DNA of 64,000 nt, taken from Clostridiaceae bacterium M8S5. GTDB lineage: Bacteria; Bacillota; Clostridia; Tissierellales; MCWD3. The stretch spans positions 248,001 to 312,000 of the forward strand of contig CP118523.1 of NCBI GenBank assembly GCA_029227815.1. Direction: 5' to 3'. Positions 9,304 through 18,586 of this stretch are shown here, piece by piece. Each line of letters starts with the position of its first letter. Position 1 is the stretch's first letter. Both the position numbers and the translations under genes were made by a program. Under the pieces are notes generated by a model, which saw nothing but the letters and a program-made list of their open reading frames with translations, ran no database searches and was not told where the DNA came from.

Positions 9304-9858
9304 ATGTTAGATTATTCATTTATAAATAGGGAACAAGTAAAGATTCACAAATTAGAAGATGAGGTTGAAAAACAAATCAGACTAGACCTACTTGATAGGA
9401 TAATTGAACAAATGAATGATTATGATGTTCATATAAAAGAATATGAATATTCTAAGAAAAGAAATGAAGCAGTAAGCCGAGGGGTTAATTTTGTTGCAAA
9501 TGTTGAGAATGCAAATGATCTTAAAGAAAGATGGATAAATATGTTTACAACTGATATTGATGATAAAGTAAAAGAAGAAATTTATTTTAATAGTTTTTTG
9601 TGGCATATATTTAGCTATAGAAAATTGATAGCTAAGACAGGGCAAGAGGCGAGAGAGATGTTTAATAACTGTAATAAAAACACTGTATATATCTTTTATC
9701 AACATAGCGAAGTGACGTATTTTATTAATAACCCACAGAAACTACTAGCAAGTGATTTTGATTTGGAGGAAGATATATATGTCTTTGATGTAAAAGAAAA
9801 ATGGACTTATATACATACCCATGAACAACAATGTGGACCATATTTTTATAGAACTTAA
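9304..9858 (+). CDS. DUF4275-like protein, function unknown
   Basis: 184 residues, soluble, no signal peptide. The N-terminal half is helical and charged; the C-terminal half has YIFYQHSEVTYFI and ends with KWTYIHTHEQQCGPYFYRT, a Trp/His/Cys-rich closing motif that I associate with DUF4275 proteins of Bacillus and clostridia, without database confirmation. AAAGGAG at 9289-9295 supports the start. It is followed 23 bp later by a cysteine hydrolase and preceded by its own decayed copy (8400-8607). The function is not known. Confidence 0.6.
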   Translation: MLDYSFINREQVKIHKLEDEVEKQIRLDLLDRIIEQMNDYDVHIKEYEYSKKRNEAVSRGVNFVANVENANDLKERWINMFTTDIDDKVKEEIYFNSFLWHIFSYRKLIAKTGQEAREMFNNCNKNTVYIFYQHSEVTYFINNPQKLLASDFDLEEDIYVFDVKEKWTYIHTHEQQCGPYFYRT

Positions 9859-9881
9859 GAATTTAATATGGAGGTGCAAAC

Positions 9882-10577
9882 ATGATAGATAACATACAGG
9901 TTTTTATGAACAATGCAAAAGAAATGTTAAGTTCAATGATTAGAAGATTGAACAATTTGGATCAAATCAAACTAAGTTCTTTAAATTCACATAAAGTAAT
10001 GCATATTATTATAGATATGAATAATGGATTTGCGAAACAAGGTGCATTATATTCAAGCAGAGTAAAAGGTATTATACCCAACGTCGTGAAATTAACTAGC
10101 AAATGTATAGAAAAAAAGATCATTACTATAGCTTATACAGATAATCATACAGAAACTTCACCTGAGTTGAAAAGTTTTCCTACACATTGCATGAAAGGAA
10201 ACAAAGAATCAGAAGTGATAGATGAGTTATTGGTTTTTAAAGAAAAAGGGTTACGAGTTTACGAGAAAAATTCGACTAACGGAATGATGGCTACAAATCC
10301 AGTAAAAGCTTTAAGAGATGAGTATCCAGAAGAAAGAATAGATAGTATAGATACTTTCATCGTCACAGGATGTGTGACAGATATATGTGTATATCAATAT
10401 GCCACAACACTAAAATCATATTTAAATCAAAAGAATATAGATGCACGAGTTATTGTGCCAATAGACTGTGTGGATACTTTTGATATTCCCAATGTACATG
10501 ATGCTGAGTTTATGAATGTAGTATTTTTATGTAGTATGCTAGATAATGGGATAGAAGTTGTTAAATCTATTGACTAA
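9882..10577 (+). CDS. Isochorismatase-family cysteine hydrolase
   Basis: 231 residues. The alpha/beta hydrolase of the isochorismatase/nicotinamidase type is shown by the catalytic Asp in HIIIDMNNGFA (about residue 46), the Lys-containing strand around EKNSTNGM (where the family has a conserved Lys) and the nucleophilic Cys in VTGCVTDICVYQYA (about 162-175). Metal-site residues would lie in AYTDNHTETS. The true substrate may be nicotinamide or another small amide. GGAGGTG precedes the ATG. Its C-terminus is nearly identical to the partial gene at the window start, so it is one of two or more copies. Confidence 0.85.
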   Translation: MIDNIQVFMNNAKEMLSSMIRRLNNLDQIKLSSLNSHKVMHIIIDMNNGFAKQGALYSSRVKGIIPNVVKLTSKCIEKKIITIAYTDNHTETSPELKSFPTHCMKGNKESEVIDELLVFKEKGLRVYEKNSTNGMMATNPVKALRDEYPEERIDSIDTFIVTGCVTDICVYQYATTLKSYLNQKNIDARVIVPIDCVDTFDIPNVHDAEFMNVVFLCSMLDNGIEVVKSID

Positions 10578-10644
10578 TGTTGTTGATAAGAGTAAAGTGT
10601 TTTTAGAAGTAGAGGATAATAATGTTAAAGAATTATAATAAGAC

Positions 10645-10683
10645 AAAAAACCTCAGTAAGAAAGAACATACAGAGGTTTTTTA
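10645..10683. terminator. Bidirectional terminator
   Basis: Arms AAAAAACCTC (10645-10654) and GAGGTTTTTT (10673-10682) with an A tract on one side and a T tract on the other can serve the hydrolase gene and the remnant on the opposite strand. Confidence 0.7.
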
Positions 10684-10684
10684 T

Positions 10685-10863
10685 CTATTTACGACCATGA
10701 ATCCATTGTAAACCCCAACCAAAATGTATATCCATAATTAGATGACCTTTAAAGTATTTTACAGATTTTTGCACTTTGAAAGTTTCATCATTTACGTTTT
10801 CTAATAAAGCAATAGAGCACATACCTAGGCCATTTCTCTGTTCATCCATCCTAACAGTTATAT
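10685..10863 (-). pseudogene. C-terminal remnant of an unidentified gene
   Basis: Read on the minus strand, a continuous frame of about 60 codons (starting near DITVRMDEQ and ending FGWGLQWIHGRK before TAG at 10685-10687) is preserved, but a stop closes the frame immediately upstream and no ribosome binding site exists for an internal ATG at 10849. The peptide contains the run YFKGHLIMDIHFGWGLQW, reminiscent of a folded domain, but I do not recognise the family. The terminator at 10645 would suit this gene's end. Interpreted as a truncated relic. Confidence 0.4.
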
Positions 10864-10864
10864 C

Positions 10865-11167
10865 GTTTTAACGACTATTTGGTTTAGTACAAATACTTCT
10901 TCTAAAAAGTAAAACGTGTTATGAATGATAAAAGAAGCTGTGTGTATTTTTTAGATTCAGAAACCTTTGAAGGACTTATGCCTTATTGGAGATATACAGG
11001 TTCATCATGATTTGGAGACTAAAAAACTTTTATGGGTGGAAGGATTTGAGAGATATTATCCTAAGGGCATAGAAGACCCAGATTATTGCGTGCTAAAATT
11101 TACAACAAAAAAAGTGAGTTTTTATAATAATCTAGAAGAATTAACAGTTGATATTGACGAGGGATAG
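10865..11167 (+). pseudogene. Frameshifted pyridoxamine-phosphate-oxidase-like (general stress protein 26 type) gene
   Basis: Three reading frames join into one family-like peptide: VLTTIWFSTNTSSKK (from 10865), then VKRVMNDKRSCVYFLDSETF (about 10911-10975), then LIGDIQVHHDLETKK and YYPKGIEDPDYCVLKF (to TAG 11165-11167). These are the FMN-binding split-barrel segments of general stress protein 26-like flavoproteins. At least two single-base changes break the frame (after TSSKK and near FEGLM), and the N-terminal portion is absent next to the opposite-strand remnant. Only the last segment forms an open frame of 60 or more codons, and that lacks a ribosome site. Confidence 0.72.
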
Positions 11168-11293
11168 AAGCTATTTCATAAATTCAAATTTAGTTAGCAT
11201 AAAACGGGTATATTAATAACATATAAAAAACATAGCAAGAATGATGAAAAAACTCAAATTCCATTATGGTATATTAATCATGGAGGTGCTCGT

Positions 11294-12154
11294 ATGAAAA
11301 CCAATTATGATAATATTTTATATCTTGTTGATTTAATAGAAAAAGACTTAAGTCTAAATTATAATCTTGAGTTCTTAGCAGAAAAAGTAGGATATTCAAA
11401 GTATCATCTGCATAGGATGTTCACCAATGTAGTAGGTATGTCGATGTACCAATATATAAAAAAAAGAAGACTAAGTGAAGCTGCAAAAAAATTATTATGT
11501 ACAGATGATAGTATATTAAAAATATCACTAGACGCAGGTTATGAATCACAACAAGCTTTCTCGGATGCTTTTAAAACTGCACTAAAATTAAGTCCTAAAG
11601 CATTTAGATATAAAGTCAAAAAGTTTTCATTGACTCCAAGATTTAAAAGCACTTATAAAATGGAAGGAGAAAGAATTATGGACGTTAGGTTAGAAAACTG
11701 TGTGGAAATGACATTGGTAGGTTATAGTGCAAGTACGTTGAAAGGATTTTTTGTTATTCCAAGACTATGGAAGAAATTGCATAAAGTGAAGCGTAAAGTT
11801 ATCAATCGCATATCAAAAGAATGGGTATTTGGATTCAATGACTATGAGAATGCAGAAAAAACGGAAAATGGTTTAGGTTTTGAGTACTACGCTTGCATTG
11901 AAGTTGAAAATAGGAGTAACATTGATGATGACATGGTTAAAAAAGAATTACCAAAAAGTCGGTATGCTGTATTTTCTATCAAAGCAAAACCTCAAGATTC
12001 AATTGAATCAACTACAAACTATATTTATAAAGAGTGGTTCCCGTCTTCGTCATATCAACTAAACCATGAAGCAAAATATGATTTTGTTAAGTATGGTGAG
12101 GTAGTAGATGAGAACGGCATAGCAGATATTGAGATTTGGGTACCTATCTTATAG
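11294..12154 (+). CDS. AraC-family regulator with GyrI-like effector-binding domain
   Basis: 286 residues. The double helix-turn-helix of the AraC/XylS family is N-terminal (about 5-105; NLEFLAEKVGYSKYHLHRMF and ISLDAGYESQQAFSDAFK), followed by a GyrI-like small-molecule binding domain (about 125-286, starting at MDVRLENCVEMTLVGYSAST and ending DIEIWVPI). This architecture is that of SbmC/Rob-type multidrug or stress sensors. GGAGGTG precedes ATG 11294. It stands alone between a pseudogene and a HEAT-repeat gene, so no target is evident from context. Confidence 0.87.
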   Translation: MKTNYDNILYLVDLIEKDLSLNYNLEFLAEKVGYSKYHLHRMFTNVVGMSMYQYIKKRRLSEAAKKLLCTDDSILKISLDAGYESQQAFSDAFKTALKLSPKAFRYKVKKFSLTPRFKSTYKMEGERIMDVRLENCVEMTLVGYSASTLKGFFVIPRLWKKLHKVKRKVINRISKEWVFGFNDYENAEKTENGLGFEYYACIEVENRSNIDDDMVKKELPKSRYAVFSIKAKPQDSIESTTNYIYKEWFPSSSYQLNHEAKYDFVKYGEVVDENGIADIEIWVPIL

Positions 12155-12245
12155 TTGCATTGGTTGTTTATTAACAGAGAGATTATGTATATAAGTCTAA
12201 AGAAATATATGCATACTTATTATATCCAAGAATAGAGGAATTGGT

Positions 12246-12797
12246 ATGAGTGAAAATATAAAAATACTAGTAGATGAATTGGGGAGTAAGGATAATAAAA
12301 TACGAAAAAATGCACTTGATACTTTATTAGGGATAACAAATGAAAAAGTTAAGTGGATTTATGAGGTATGGGACATATTTGTAGAAAAACTTGATTCAAG
12401 TAATTCATATCAAAGAAGTATAGGTATTTTTATGTTATCTAATCTTGTAAAGAGTGATTATGAGAATAGATTCTTTGATGTCATTAATAAGTATTTAGAA
12501 TTAATGGAGGATGAAAGATTTATAACTGCAAGGCAAACAATACAAAGTTCATGGAAAGTTGCTATAGCAAAAAAAACACTGAGAAATAAGATTGCTAATT
12601 ATTTACTAAAGATGTTTTTAGATAATAAGCACTTAAGCTCACATGCAAACTTGATAAGAAAAGACATCACACAGAGTTTAGTAAACATTAATAATTTGTA
12701 TAAAAATGCAGTTGATTTAGGTGAGTTAGAGTTAAAAATAGAAATGTATTGCGATAAGAATGAGAAGAAAAAGCTTTATGTATTGTTAGGAAAATAG
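12246..12797 (+). CDS. HEAT-repeat-like helical protein
   Basis: 183 residues, almost entirely predicted helix in pairs of about 35-40 residues: LVDELGSKDNKIRKNALDTL, then WDIFVEKLDSSNSYQRSIGI, MLSNLVKSDYENRFF and so on. The alternating short helices with Asp/Arg-containing turns are HEAT/ARM-like, a scaffold for protein binding (also used by DNA-alkylation-repair-like proteins). No enzyme motif, no signal peptide. The start is supported by AGAGGAATT at 12233-12241. Not further assignable. Confidence 0.6.
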   Translation: MSENIKILVDELGSKDNKIRKNALDTLLGITNEKVKWIYEVWDIFVEKLDSSNSYQRSIGIFMLSNLVKSDYENRFFDVINKYLELMEDERFITARQTIQSSWKVAIAKKTLRNKIANYLLKMFLDNKHLSSHANLIRKDITQSLVNINNLYKNAVDLGELELKIEMYCDKNEKKKLYVLLGK

Positions 12798-12875
12798 TAA
12801 GAGAGATGCTTTGATATCAAGGCATCTATATTTATACAGAACAGTGATTGATTTATAATTTAAAACAGGGGGGAA

Positions 12876-13334
12876 TTACGTCTATTGTAAAAAAAGAAAT
12901 TATTATTAATATGTGCTCTATTCGTTAGTATTTTTATGATTGTTATATTTATGGTTCTATCAAATACAATGGATAAAACCAAGGCTCTAATACTTGGATT
13001 TGTAATATATTGGTTTATTTTATGTTGCCGGTTATTATTTTGAGTCAGAGAACTTCAAATGGTTTTTTCCATAAGATATAGACCAAAATTGCTAATGAGA
13101 TATACATATTATTTAATAACATTCATACCTTGCTTATCAACATATATTGTTGATTTAGAGAAACTGGCCAGTACAAGTATAATATCAATATCTTTAGTTT
13201 TTGCAGTAATAAATGGAACAATAGAGGAGTTATTTTGGAGAGGTATTTTTAATAAAGTGTTTGAAGGAACGGTAGGAGCTTACATGTTTCTGTTAGTTTT
13301 TTTCGGACTCTGGCATGTGACTTTATGTAGATAG
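12876..13334 (+). pseudogene. Broken CPBP (type II CAAX) intramembrane protease gene
   Basis: Hydrophobic segments are encoded in successive frames: KLLLICALFVSIFMIVIFMV and ALILGFVIYWFILC in one, then LPVIILSQRTSNGFFHK in another, then YRPKLLMRYTYYLITFIPCL and the signature IEELFWRGIFNKVF (EExxxR motif) plus FFGLWHVTL (FxxxH-like motif) in a third. The final frame stops soon after the His motif, so the last transmembrane helices are lost. Two frameshifts and a 3-prime truncation make a working protease impossible. CPBP proteases process prenylated proteins or bacteriocin-type peptides in living relatives. Confidence 0.75.
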
Positions 13335-13557
13335 ATGATATTGTATCAAGGGTGTACTGGTTTTCGTATAAGGCTCATATATAATTAGGCTGATAAGAGA
13401 TCGTAGTTTATAAGATGAAATTAAAAGGACTTAGATTTACAACGTATAATAACAAATTTCTTTACATTTACTGGACTGATATCGAAAATTGGGCATAGTT
13501 CCTGAAAAGAAGAGCATGAGCTATCACTTTGTAGATTATCAATCATCATAATGGCGT

Positions 13558-13590
13558 AAAACTAGGATTTATTAATGTCCTAGTTTTTTA
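13558..13590 (+). terminator. Terminator resembling those of the WG-repeat genes
   Basis: AAACTAGGA (13558-13566) and TCCTAGTTT (13578-13586) with T run. The loop and arms (ACTAGGATT...TGTCCTAGT) are the same type as the terminators after all three tandem WG genes, though no WG gene lies directly upstream. Confidence 0.7.
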
Positions 13591-14484
13591 TATGCTCTAA
13601 TGTAATGCTTCAACACAAATGGTTATTTTACAACAATCGAAACAATAAAAATTCAAACTCTAAAGAAGGAACAAAAATTTTATGGTACCCTGTAACAAAA
13701 TAACATAAAGTTGTAAAAGAAATGAAATATGTTTTACACCATATTATGGTATAATTTATATGTAATTCTAAAAAATAATTAGATTATGCAAACGTTATGG
13801 AATAAAATTAATGGGTAACAAGTATATAGCGGAGACTTTATATTTTAGAGAATCAAGGTGATATTATGCAATAAATGAATATATATACCTTGGTAAGTCT
13901 TTGAACTAAAACTGCTATTACTTATTGACGTAAATTTATAAGGATGTTAATATACTGGTAAATAAAAACGATGATAATGATAATTATTTTTAAGGCAGAC
14001 TTGGCAGATAAAGCTAGGTAAATAACATCTTAAATGTAAATATATAACTCAAACTAACCTTTATTGTTCATCATTATGCTAACGCTCTTAATGCGTTGAT
14101 AGTCGTTGATTGTAAGTATACTTACAAAAAAATAAGCTTGTAATGCATCATGTGTTTAAGTTAAATTGCAAAAGACGTATTTATATTGATACTCTAATTA
14201 ACAATACACAATATCTACTAGTCAAATTAATCAAAAGATTTAATAATAATTCTAAATTACAATTTGAGAAGAGATAAGTTTATAAGCGAAGAGTGTTTGT
14301 ATAAATATGCAACGAAATGGCGAGGGGGGGTGAACTGATTTCCATTGTATTATAATAATAAAAGGAATAACTATAGCAGCAATATCTCAAAAAAAATTTG
14401 ATTTAGAAATTAATATTACAATTTAAATCATAAGCAAAAGTAAAAGGATATGTAGAATAAAACTGAAAAAAGAGAGGGAAAATT
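13591..14484. other. Long AT-rich leader region before the first WG-repeat gene
   Basis: About 890 bp with no supportable gene. It holds the palindrome ACCATATTATGGT (13738-13750) overlapping TATAAT (13750-13755), also found before the third WG gene, and a weak Fur-box-like 19-mer at 13973-13991 (16 of 19 to the GATAATGATAATCATTATC consensus, but in AT-rich context). A run AAAAGGATATGTAGA just before the gene recurs before the other WG genes. Confidence 0.5.
13738..13755 (+). promoter_or_regulatory. Palindromic operator-like site fused to a -10 box
   Basis: ACCATA-T-TATGGT is a perfect 13-bp palindrome whose last base begins TATAAT. The same 18-bp arrangement is conserved at 18893-18910. No good -35 hexamer sits 17 bp upstream, which would fit an activator-dependent promoter. 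Confidence 0.45.
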
Positions 14485-16197
14485 ATGAAAAAAATAATAG
14501 TTTTTGGAATTTCGGCAATGATAGCATCGAATATATTAGGTAGTAGCGCTGCGGGCGAATATAGGATTGGACCAGATAACATGCCATCTCTACCTAAGCA
14601 TACAAATGAAATGACGCGACCTGAGATGATGCCGTCTGGGTATGATAATACAATAACTAAACCTATCGGAAGAACAGTTTTAGATATTAAGAAAATAAGC
14701 AAGGATATCTTAGACAAAATAAAGTTTATAGATAAAAATTCATACAATGGAGTAAAATTAAGAATTCAAAAATTTGCAAAATCAAATGGGATTATACCTA
14801 TTGCTTTATATAATCAAGAAAAGAAAATAGAGCATTATGGTTTTATAAACAATAGAGATGGTGGGTACATTCTACCTACGTTTGATTATATTCAGTTTCA
14901 CAAGATTAATTATTTTGAAGGTGGTTTAGAACCTGTTGGAAAAGGTGGTAAATACGGGTATATAAACATCAAGGGAGAACAAGTTATTGACTTCAGATTT
15001 GAAGATGCTGGAGTTTTTCACAGTGGTTTAGCTTCAGTTAAGAAAAACGGCATGTGGGGTTATGTAGATAAAAAAGGTAATATAATTATAACGCCACAAT
15101 TTAAGGAGGCAGCTCCTTTTATAGCAGGTGCAAATGTTGCCGAAGTATTAACTAAGGATAAAAAGAAAGCGTTAGTTAATAAGCAAGGAGACATTCTACT
15201 ACAATGCGATTGGCTTATGAATTTATCTGAAGGGAATATTTATTCAGAAAAAAAAGATTGCATTTATTTCTCTGCAACGAAAAATAATAAAAGTGCTTTA
15301 GTTAAAGTGGAAAAAGGTAGAGCAAAACGATTAACAGATTATATTTACACGATTATATATTATAATGATGGAGAATTTGGATATGAGAAACAAGGTCAGG
15401 ATTATATGCCTGAACGTGGAACATTGGATTTAGAAGGTAAAGAGACTAAAGAAGTATACAATCCAAACGGATTGAAGTATGGTAAAGTTTATAATGGTAG
15501 ACGTATAGTTATTAAAAACGGATTATGCGGGATTGCAGATGAAAACAAAAAAATAATTCTTTCACCTAAATTTGCTTCTATCCAGCCTTTTGTTAATAAA
15601 AATTATACAATTGTAAGTACAATGGACGGGAAGCAAGGGCTAATTAACAGAGATGGTGACTTTATTTTAAAGCCAGGGAGTTTCCACATAACACCAGTAA
15701 AAAATAAAGAGGATTATGTTTTTGTTGGGATACCTGGAAAAGTAAAGTTATATGATGTAAAAAAACAAAAGTACATTGGGGGACAATTCGTTGAGATTCA
15801 TCCAATGAATGATGATTTCATTGTTGTTGTAAATCATAGAAAAAGCGGACTTATGAATAAGAATGGTGAATTTATTGTAGAGCCATACGATGATTATTCA
15901 TATGAAGAGCATAAAAAAGGCTACATCGTAAAAAGTACTAAAAAAGGGTTTTGCCTAACGAATTTGGCAGGAAAGAAATTAAGTGAGGAAATATATCAAT
16001 CAATACAACATATAGATGAAAATAACTACCGTGTTGTAATGAAAAACAACAGATATGGATTAGCAGATAAAGATGGTAAACTATTGATTCCATGCATATT
16101 TGAGTTAATTAAAACTATAGATAAGACGAAGGCTCAAATCATTTTAAAAGATGGAGATAGTATAACTATCGGAACTGTAGAGATACCAAGTAAATAA
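14485..16197 (+). CDS. WG-repeat exported protein, tandem copy 1 (lipobox Cys lost)
   Basis: 570 residues. An N-terminal signal peptide (MKKIIVFGISAMIASNILG) is followed by SSAAG, where the two sister copies have the lipoprotein Cys (LGCQ), so this copy is probably released or cleaved by another signal peptidase rather than lipidated. The body contains about eight WG-repeat units, for example YGYINIKGE, WGYVDKKGN, KALVNKQGD, CGIADENKK, QGLINRDGD, SGLMNKNGE and YGLADKDGK, a beta-rich solenoid or propeller-like fold of unknown role on the cell surface. It carries a longer unrelated linker (residues 27-60) than its sisters. Own terminator at 16245. Confidence 0.85.
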   Translation: MKKIIVFGISAMIASNILGSSAAGEYRIGPDNMPSLPKHTNEMTRPEMMPSGYDNTITKPIGRTVLDIKKISKDILDKIKFIDKNSYNGVKLRIQKFAKSNGIIPIALYNQEKKIEHYGFINNRDGGYILPTFDYIQFHKINYFEGGLEPVGKGGKYGYINIKGEQVIDFRFEDAGVFHSGLASVKKNGMWGYVDKKGNIIITPQFKEAAPFIAGANVAEVLTKDKKKALVNKQGDILLQCDWLMNLSEGNIYSEKKDCIYFSATKNNKSALVKVEKGRAKRLTDYIYTIIYYNDGEFGYEKQGQDYMPERGTLDLEGKETKEVYNPNGLKYGKVYNGRRIVIKNGLCGIADENKKIILSPKFASIQPFVNKNYTIVSTMDGKQGLINRDGDFILKPGSFHITPVKNKEDYVFVGIPGKVKLYDVKKQKYIGGQFVEIHPMNDDFIVVVNHRKSGLMNKNGEFIVEPYDDYSYEEHKKGYIVKSTKKGFCLTNLAGKKLSEEIYQSIQHIDENNYRVVMKNNRYGLADKDGKLLIPCIFELIKTIDKTKAQIILKDGDSITIGTVEIPSK

Positions 16198-16244
16198 AGA
16201 ATAGCTACCATAAACTAAGTGAAAAAATTAACAGAAAAATATAT

Positions 16245-16284
16245 GTACAACTAGGATTAAATATTGTCCTAGTTGTACTTTTTT
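16245..16284 (+). terminator. Terminator of WG copy 1
   Basis: Perfect 12-bp stem GTACAACTAGGA / TCCTAGTTGTAC (16245-16278) followed by six T. Confidence 0.85.
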
Positions 16285-16862
16285 ACTTATTAAGTGTGAT
16301 AAGTATAGTTCTAAATGTGTAGTGGTAATCTAACGTGTTTTTTTATGTTTATAAGTGTAAAATAAAAGTAAACTGAAAAGAAATATAACTGCAATAGAAA
16401 TGAAATAATTATTTATATATTTTATGATATAATCAATCTGAATAATTCCAATCCATTTCATATCCTAAACAACTATTTTATAAGGCATGCGATGAACTAA
16501 ATAAATGTTTGCAAGCCTATAGGACTAAAAATATTATTTCATATTGACTGAAATTTACAAGAATGAAGACATATTGTGGTGTTAAAGGTTACAATAGTTT
16601 TTACATGTATTCTGTTCTAAGAATATGTTAGTTTGACTTGTTTGTAAGCACGTTAAGATAAATATAAAAATTTCATATATGTGTGGGTTTAAAATAAAGA
16701 CTATGTGAAATTATTTTACTAATTATATTATATTGCTATTATGTAGTTTTTTCGTACAAATACAATAGGTAAAAGTATAAGAGATTATTAGACATGAGAA
16801 TATAAAACAAAAATTAAGTAAAAGGATATGTAGATTAAGTTTTAATAGAAAGGTGATAAAAA
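16285..16862. other. Intergenic leader between WG copies 1 and 2
   Basis: About 580 bp without a gene. It contains a diverged version of the shared promoter block (GAAAAGAAATATAACTGCAA, then TATAAT at 16428-16433) in which the ACCATA half of the palindrome has decayed, and the shared AAAAGGATATGTAGATTAAG before the ribosome site AGAAAGGTGAT. Confidence 0.5.
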
Positions 16863-18530
16863 ATGAAGAAAATAATAGCATTTGGATTATCAGTAGTAAT
16901 CGCATCTAATATACTAGGTTGTCAAGCCGTGGAAGGAGTTAGAAATGAATCGAATAAGATATCGAATCAGGCGAATAATGAAGTAACAATGTTTAGAAAT
17001 GAACCAAAAAAAATTAGTAAGGATATTTTAAACGAATTAAAGTTTATAGATAAACATTCATACAATGGAGTAAGTTTAAGGATTCAAAAGTTCGCAGACA
17101 GAAACGGTTTGGTTCCTTTTGCTTTACATAATCCAGAAAAAAAAATAGAGCATTATGGGTTTATAAATAATAAAGATGGTGGATATATTCTGCCTACGTT
17201 TGATTATATTCAGTTTAACAAGATTAATTTTTTTGAGAATGGCTTAGAACCTGTTAAAAAAGGTGGTAAATACGGATATATCAACATCAAGGGAGAAAAA
17301 GTTATTGACCATAATTTTGAAGAAGCTAGAGTTTTTCAAAGTGGCCTAGCTGCAGTAAAGAAAAATGGAATGTGGGGTTATATAGATCGAAAAGGTAATA
17401 TGGTTATAAGTCCACAATTTAAAGATGCGATTCTTTTTATAGGAGGTGTGGATGTTGCAGAAGTAACAACAAAGGATAACAAGAAAGCGTTAATTAATAA
17501 GCAAGGAGACATTCTACTACAATGCGATGGGCTTATGAGTTTATCTATAGGAAATATTTATACAGAAAAAAAAGATTGCATTTATTTTTCTGCAACGAAA
17601 AATAATAAAAGTGCTTTAGTTAAAGTGGAAAAAGGTAGAATGAAACAGTTAACAGATTATATCTACACGACCATATATTATGATGATGGAAAATTTGGAT
17701 ATGAGAAACAAAGTTCGGATTATATGCATAAACGTGGAACATTAGACTTAGAAGGTAAAGAGACCAAAGAAGAACACAATCCAAATGGATTGCGTTATGT
17801 TAAAGTTTCTAATGGTAGATTTATAGTTACTAATATGGATGGATTATGCGGAATTGCAGATGAAAATAAAAAAATGATTATTTCTCCTAAGTTCTTACAT
17901 ATAGATCCATTTGTTAGTAAGTATTATGCAATAGTACAAACAAAGGATATGAGGCAAGGGATAATAGATAGAGAAGGAAATTTTATTATAAAACCTGATA
18001 ATTTACGGATACAACGTGTAGAAAATAAGGAAGATTTTATTATTGTTGGAGAAGAAGGTAATCCGAAGAGTAAAGTACAACTATATGATGTAAAAAGAAA
18101 GAAATACATTGGTGGAAAGTATATAGATATCCATCCAATGAATGATGATTTCATTGTTGCTGTAAATGATAGGAAAAGAGGGCTTATGAATAAGAATGGA
18201 GAAATTATTATAAAGCCATATGATGATTATAGATACGAAGAACATAAAAAGGGCTACATCGTAAAAAATAATGAAAAAGGAAAGTACATCACTAATTTGG
18301 CGGGAAAGAAGACAAGTGATGAAATATATCAAGCAGTATATAATATAGATGAGAATAACTACCGTGTTGTAAGGAAAAACCTCAAATATGGGCTCGCAGA
18401 TAAAGATGGTAACCTATTGATACCATGCATTAATGAAATGATTAAAGTCGTTGATAAATCAAAGGCACAAATTGTTTTGAAAAATGGAGATGAAGTAATT
18501 ATTGGAACTGTAGAGATACCAAATAAATAA
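16863..18530 (+). CDS. WG-repeat lipoprotein, tandem copy 2
   Basis: 555 residues. Signal peptide with lipobox ILGC (Cys about residue 20) for membrane anchoring, a short linker, then the same series of about eight WG units (YGYINIKGE, WGYIDRKGN, KALINKQGD, CGIADENKK, QGIIDREGN, RGLMNKNGE, YITNLAGK, YGLADKDGN). Long stretches of DNA identity to copy 1 lie in the middle (around 17576-17640 versus 15258-15325) while the later third is closer to copy 3, giving a mosaic. AAAGGTGATAAAA before the ATG is shared with copy 3. WG-repeat proteins have no settled biochemical role. Confidence 0.88.
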   Translation: MKKIIAFGLSVVIASNILGCQAVEGVRNESNKISNQANNEVTMFRNEPKKISKDILNELKFIDKHSYNGVSLRIQKFADRNGLVPFALHNPEKKIEHYGFINNKDGGYILPTFDYIQFNKINFFENGLEPVKKGGKYGYINIKGEKVIDHNFEEARVFQSGLAAVKKNGMWGYIDRKGNMVISPQFKDAILFIGGVDVAEVTTKDNKKALINKQGDILLQCDGLMSLSIGNIYTEKKDCIYFSATKNNKSALVKVEKGRMKQLTDYIYTTIYYDDGKFGYEKQSSDYMHKRGTLDLEGKETKEEHNPNGLRYVKVSNGRFIVTNMDGLCGIADENKKMIISPKFLHIDPFVSKYYAIVQTKDMRQGIIDREGNFIIKPDNLRIQRVENKEDFIIVGEEGNPKSKVQLYDVKRKKYIGGKYIDIHPMNDDFIVAVNDRKRGLMNKNGEIIIKPYDDYRYEEHKKGYIVKNNEKGKYITNLAGKKTSDEIYQAVYNIDENNYRVVRKNLKYGLADKDGNLLIPCINEMIKVVDKSKAQIVLKNGDEVIIGTVEIPNK

Positions 18531-18586
18531 ATTTCTAGAATAGTCTACAATAATACTAAGTATAATAATTCCCATAGAAATATGAT

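Noticed and set aside
13973..13991. Fur box before WG copy 1
   Set aside because: 16 of 19 matches but about 500 bp from the gene, in AT-rich sequence where chance matches are likely; not counted as evidence of iron control.
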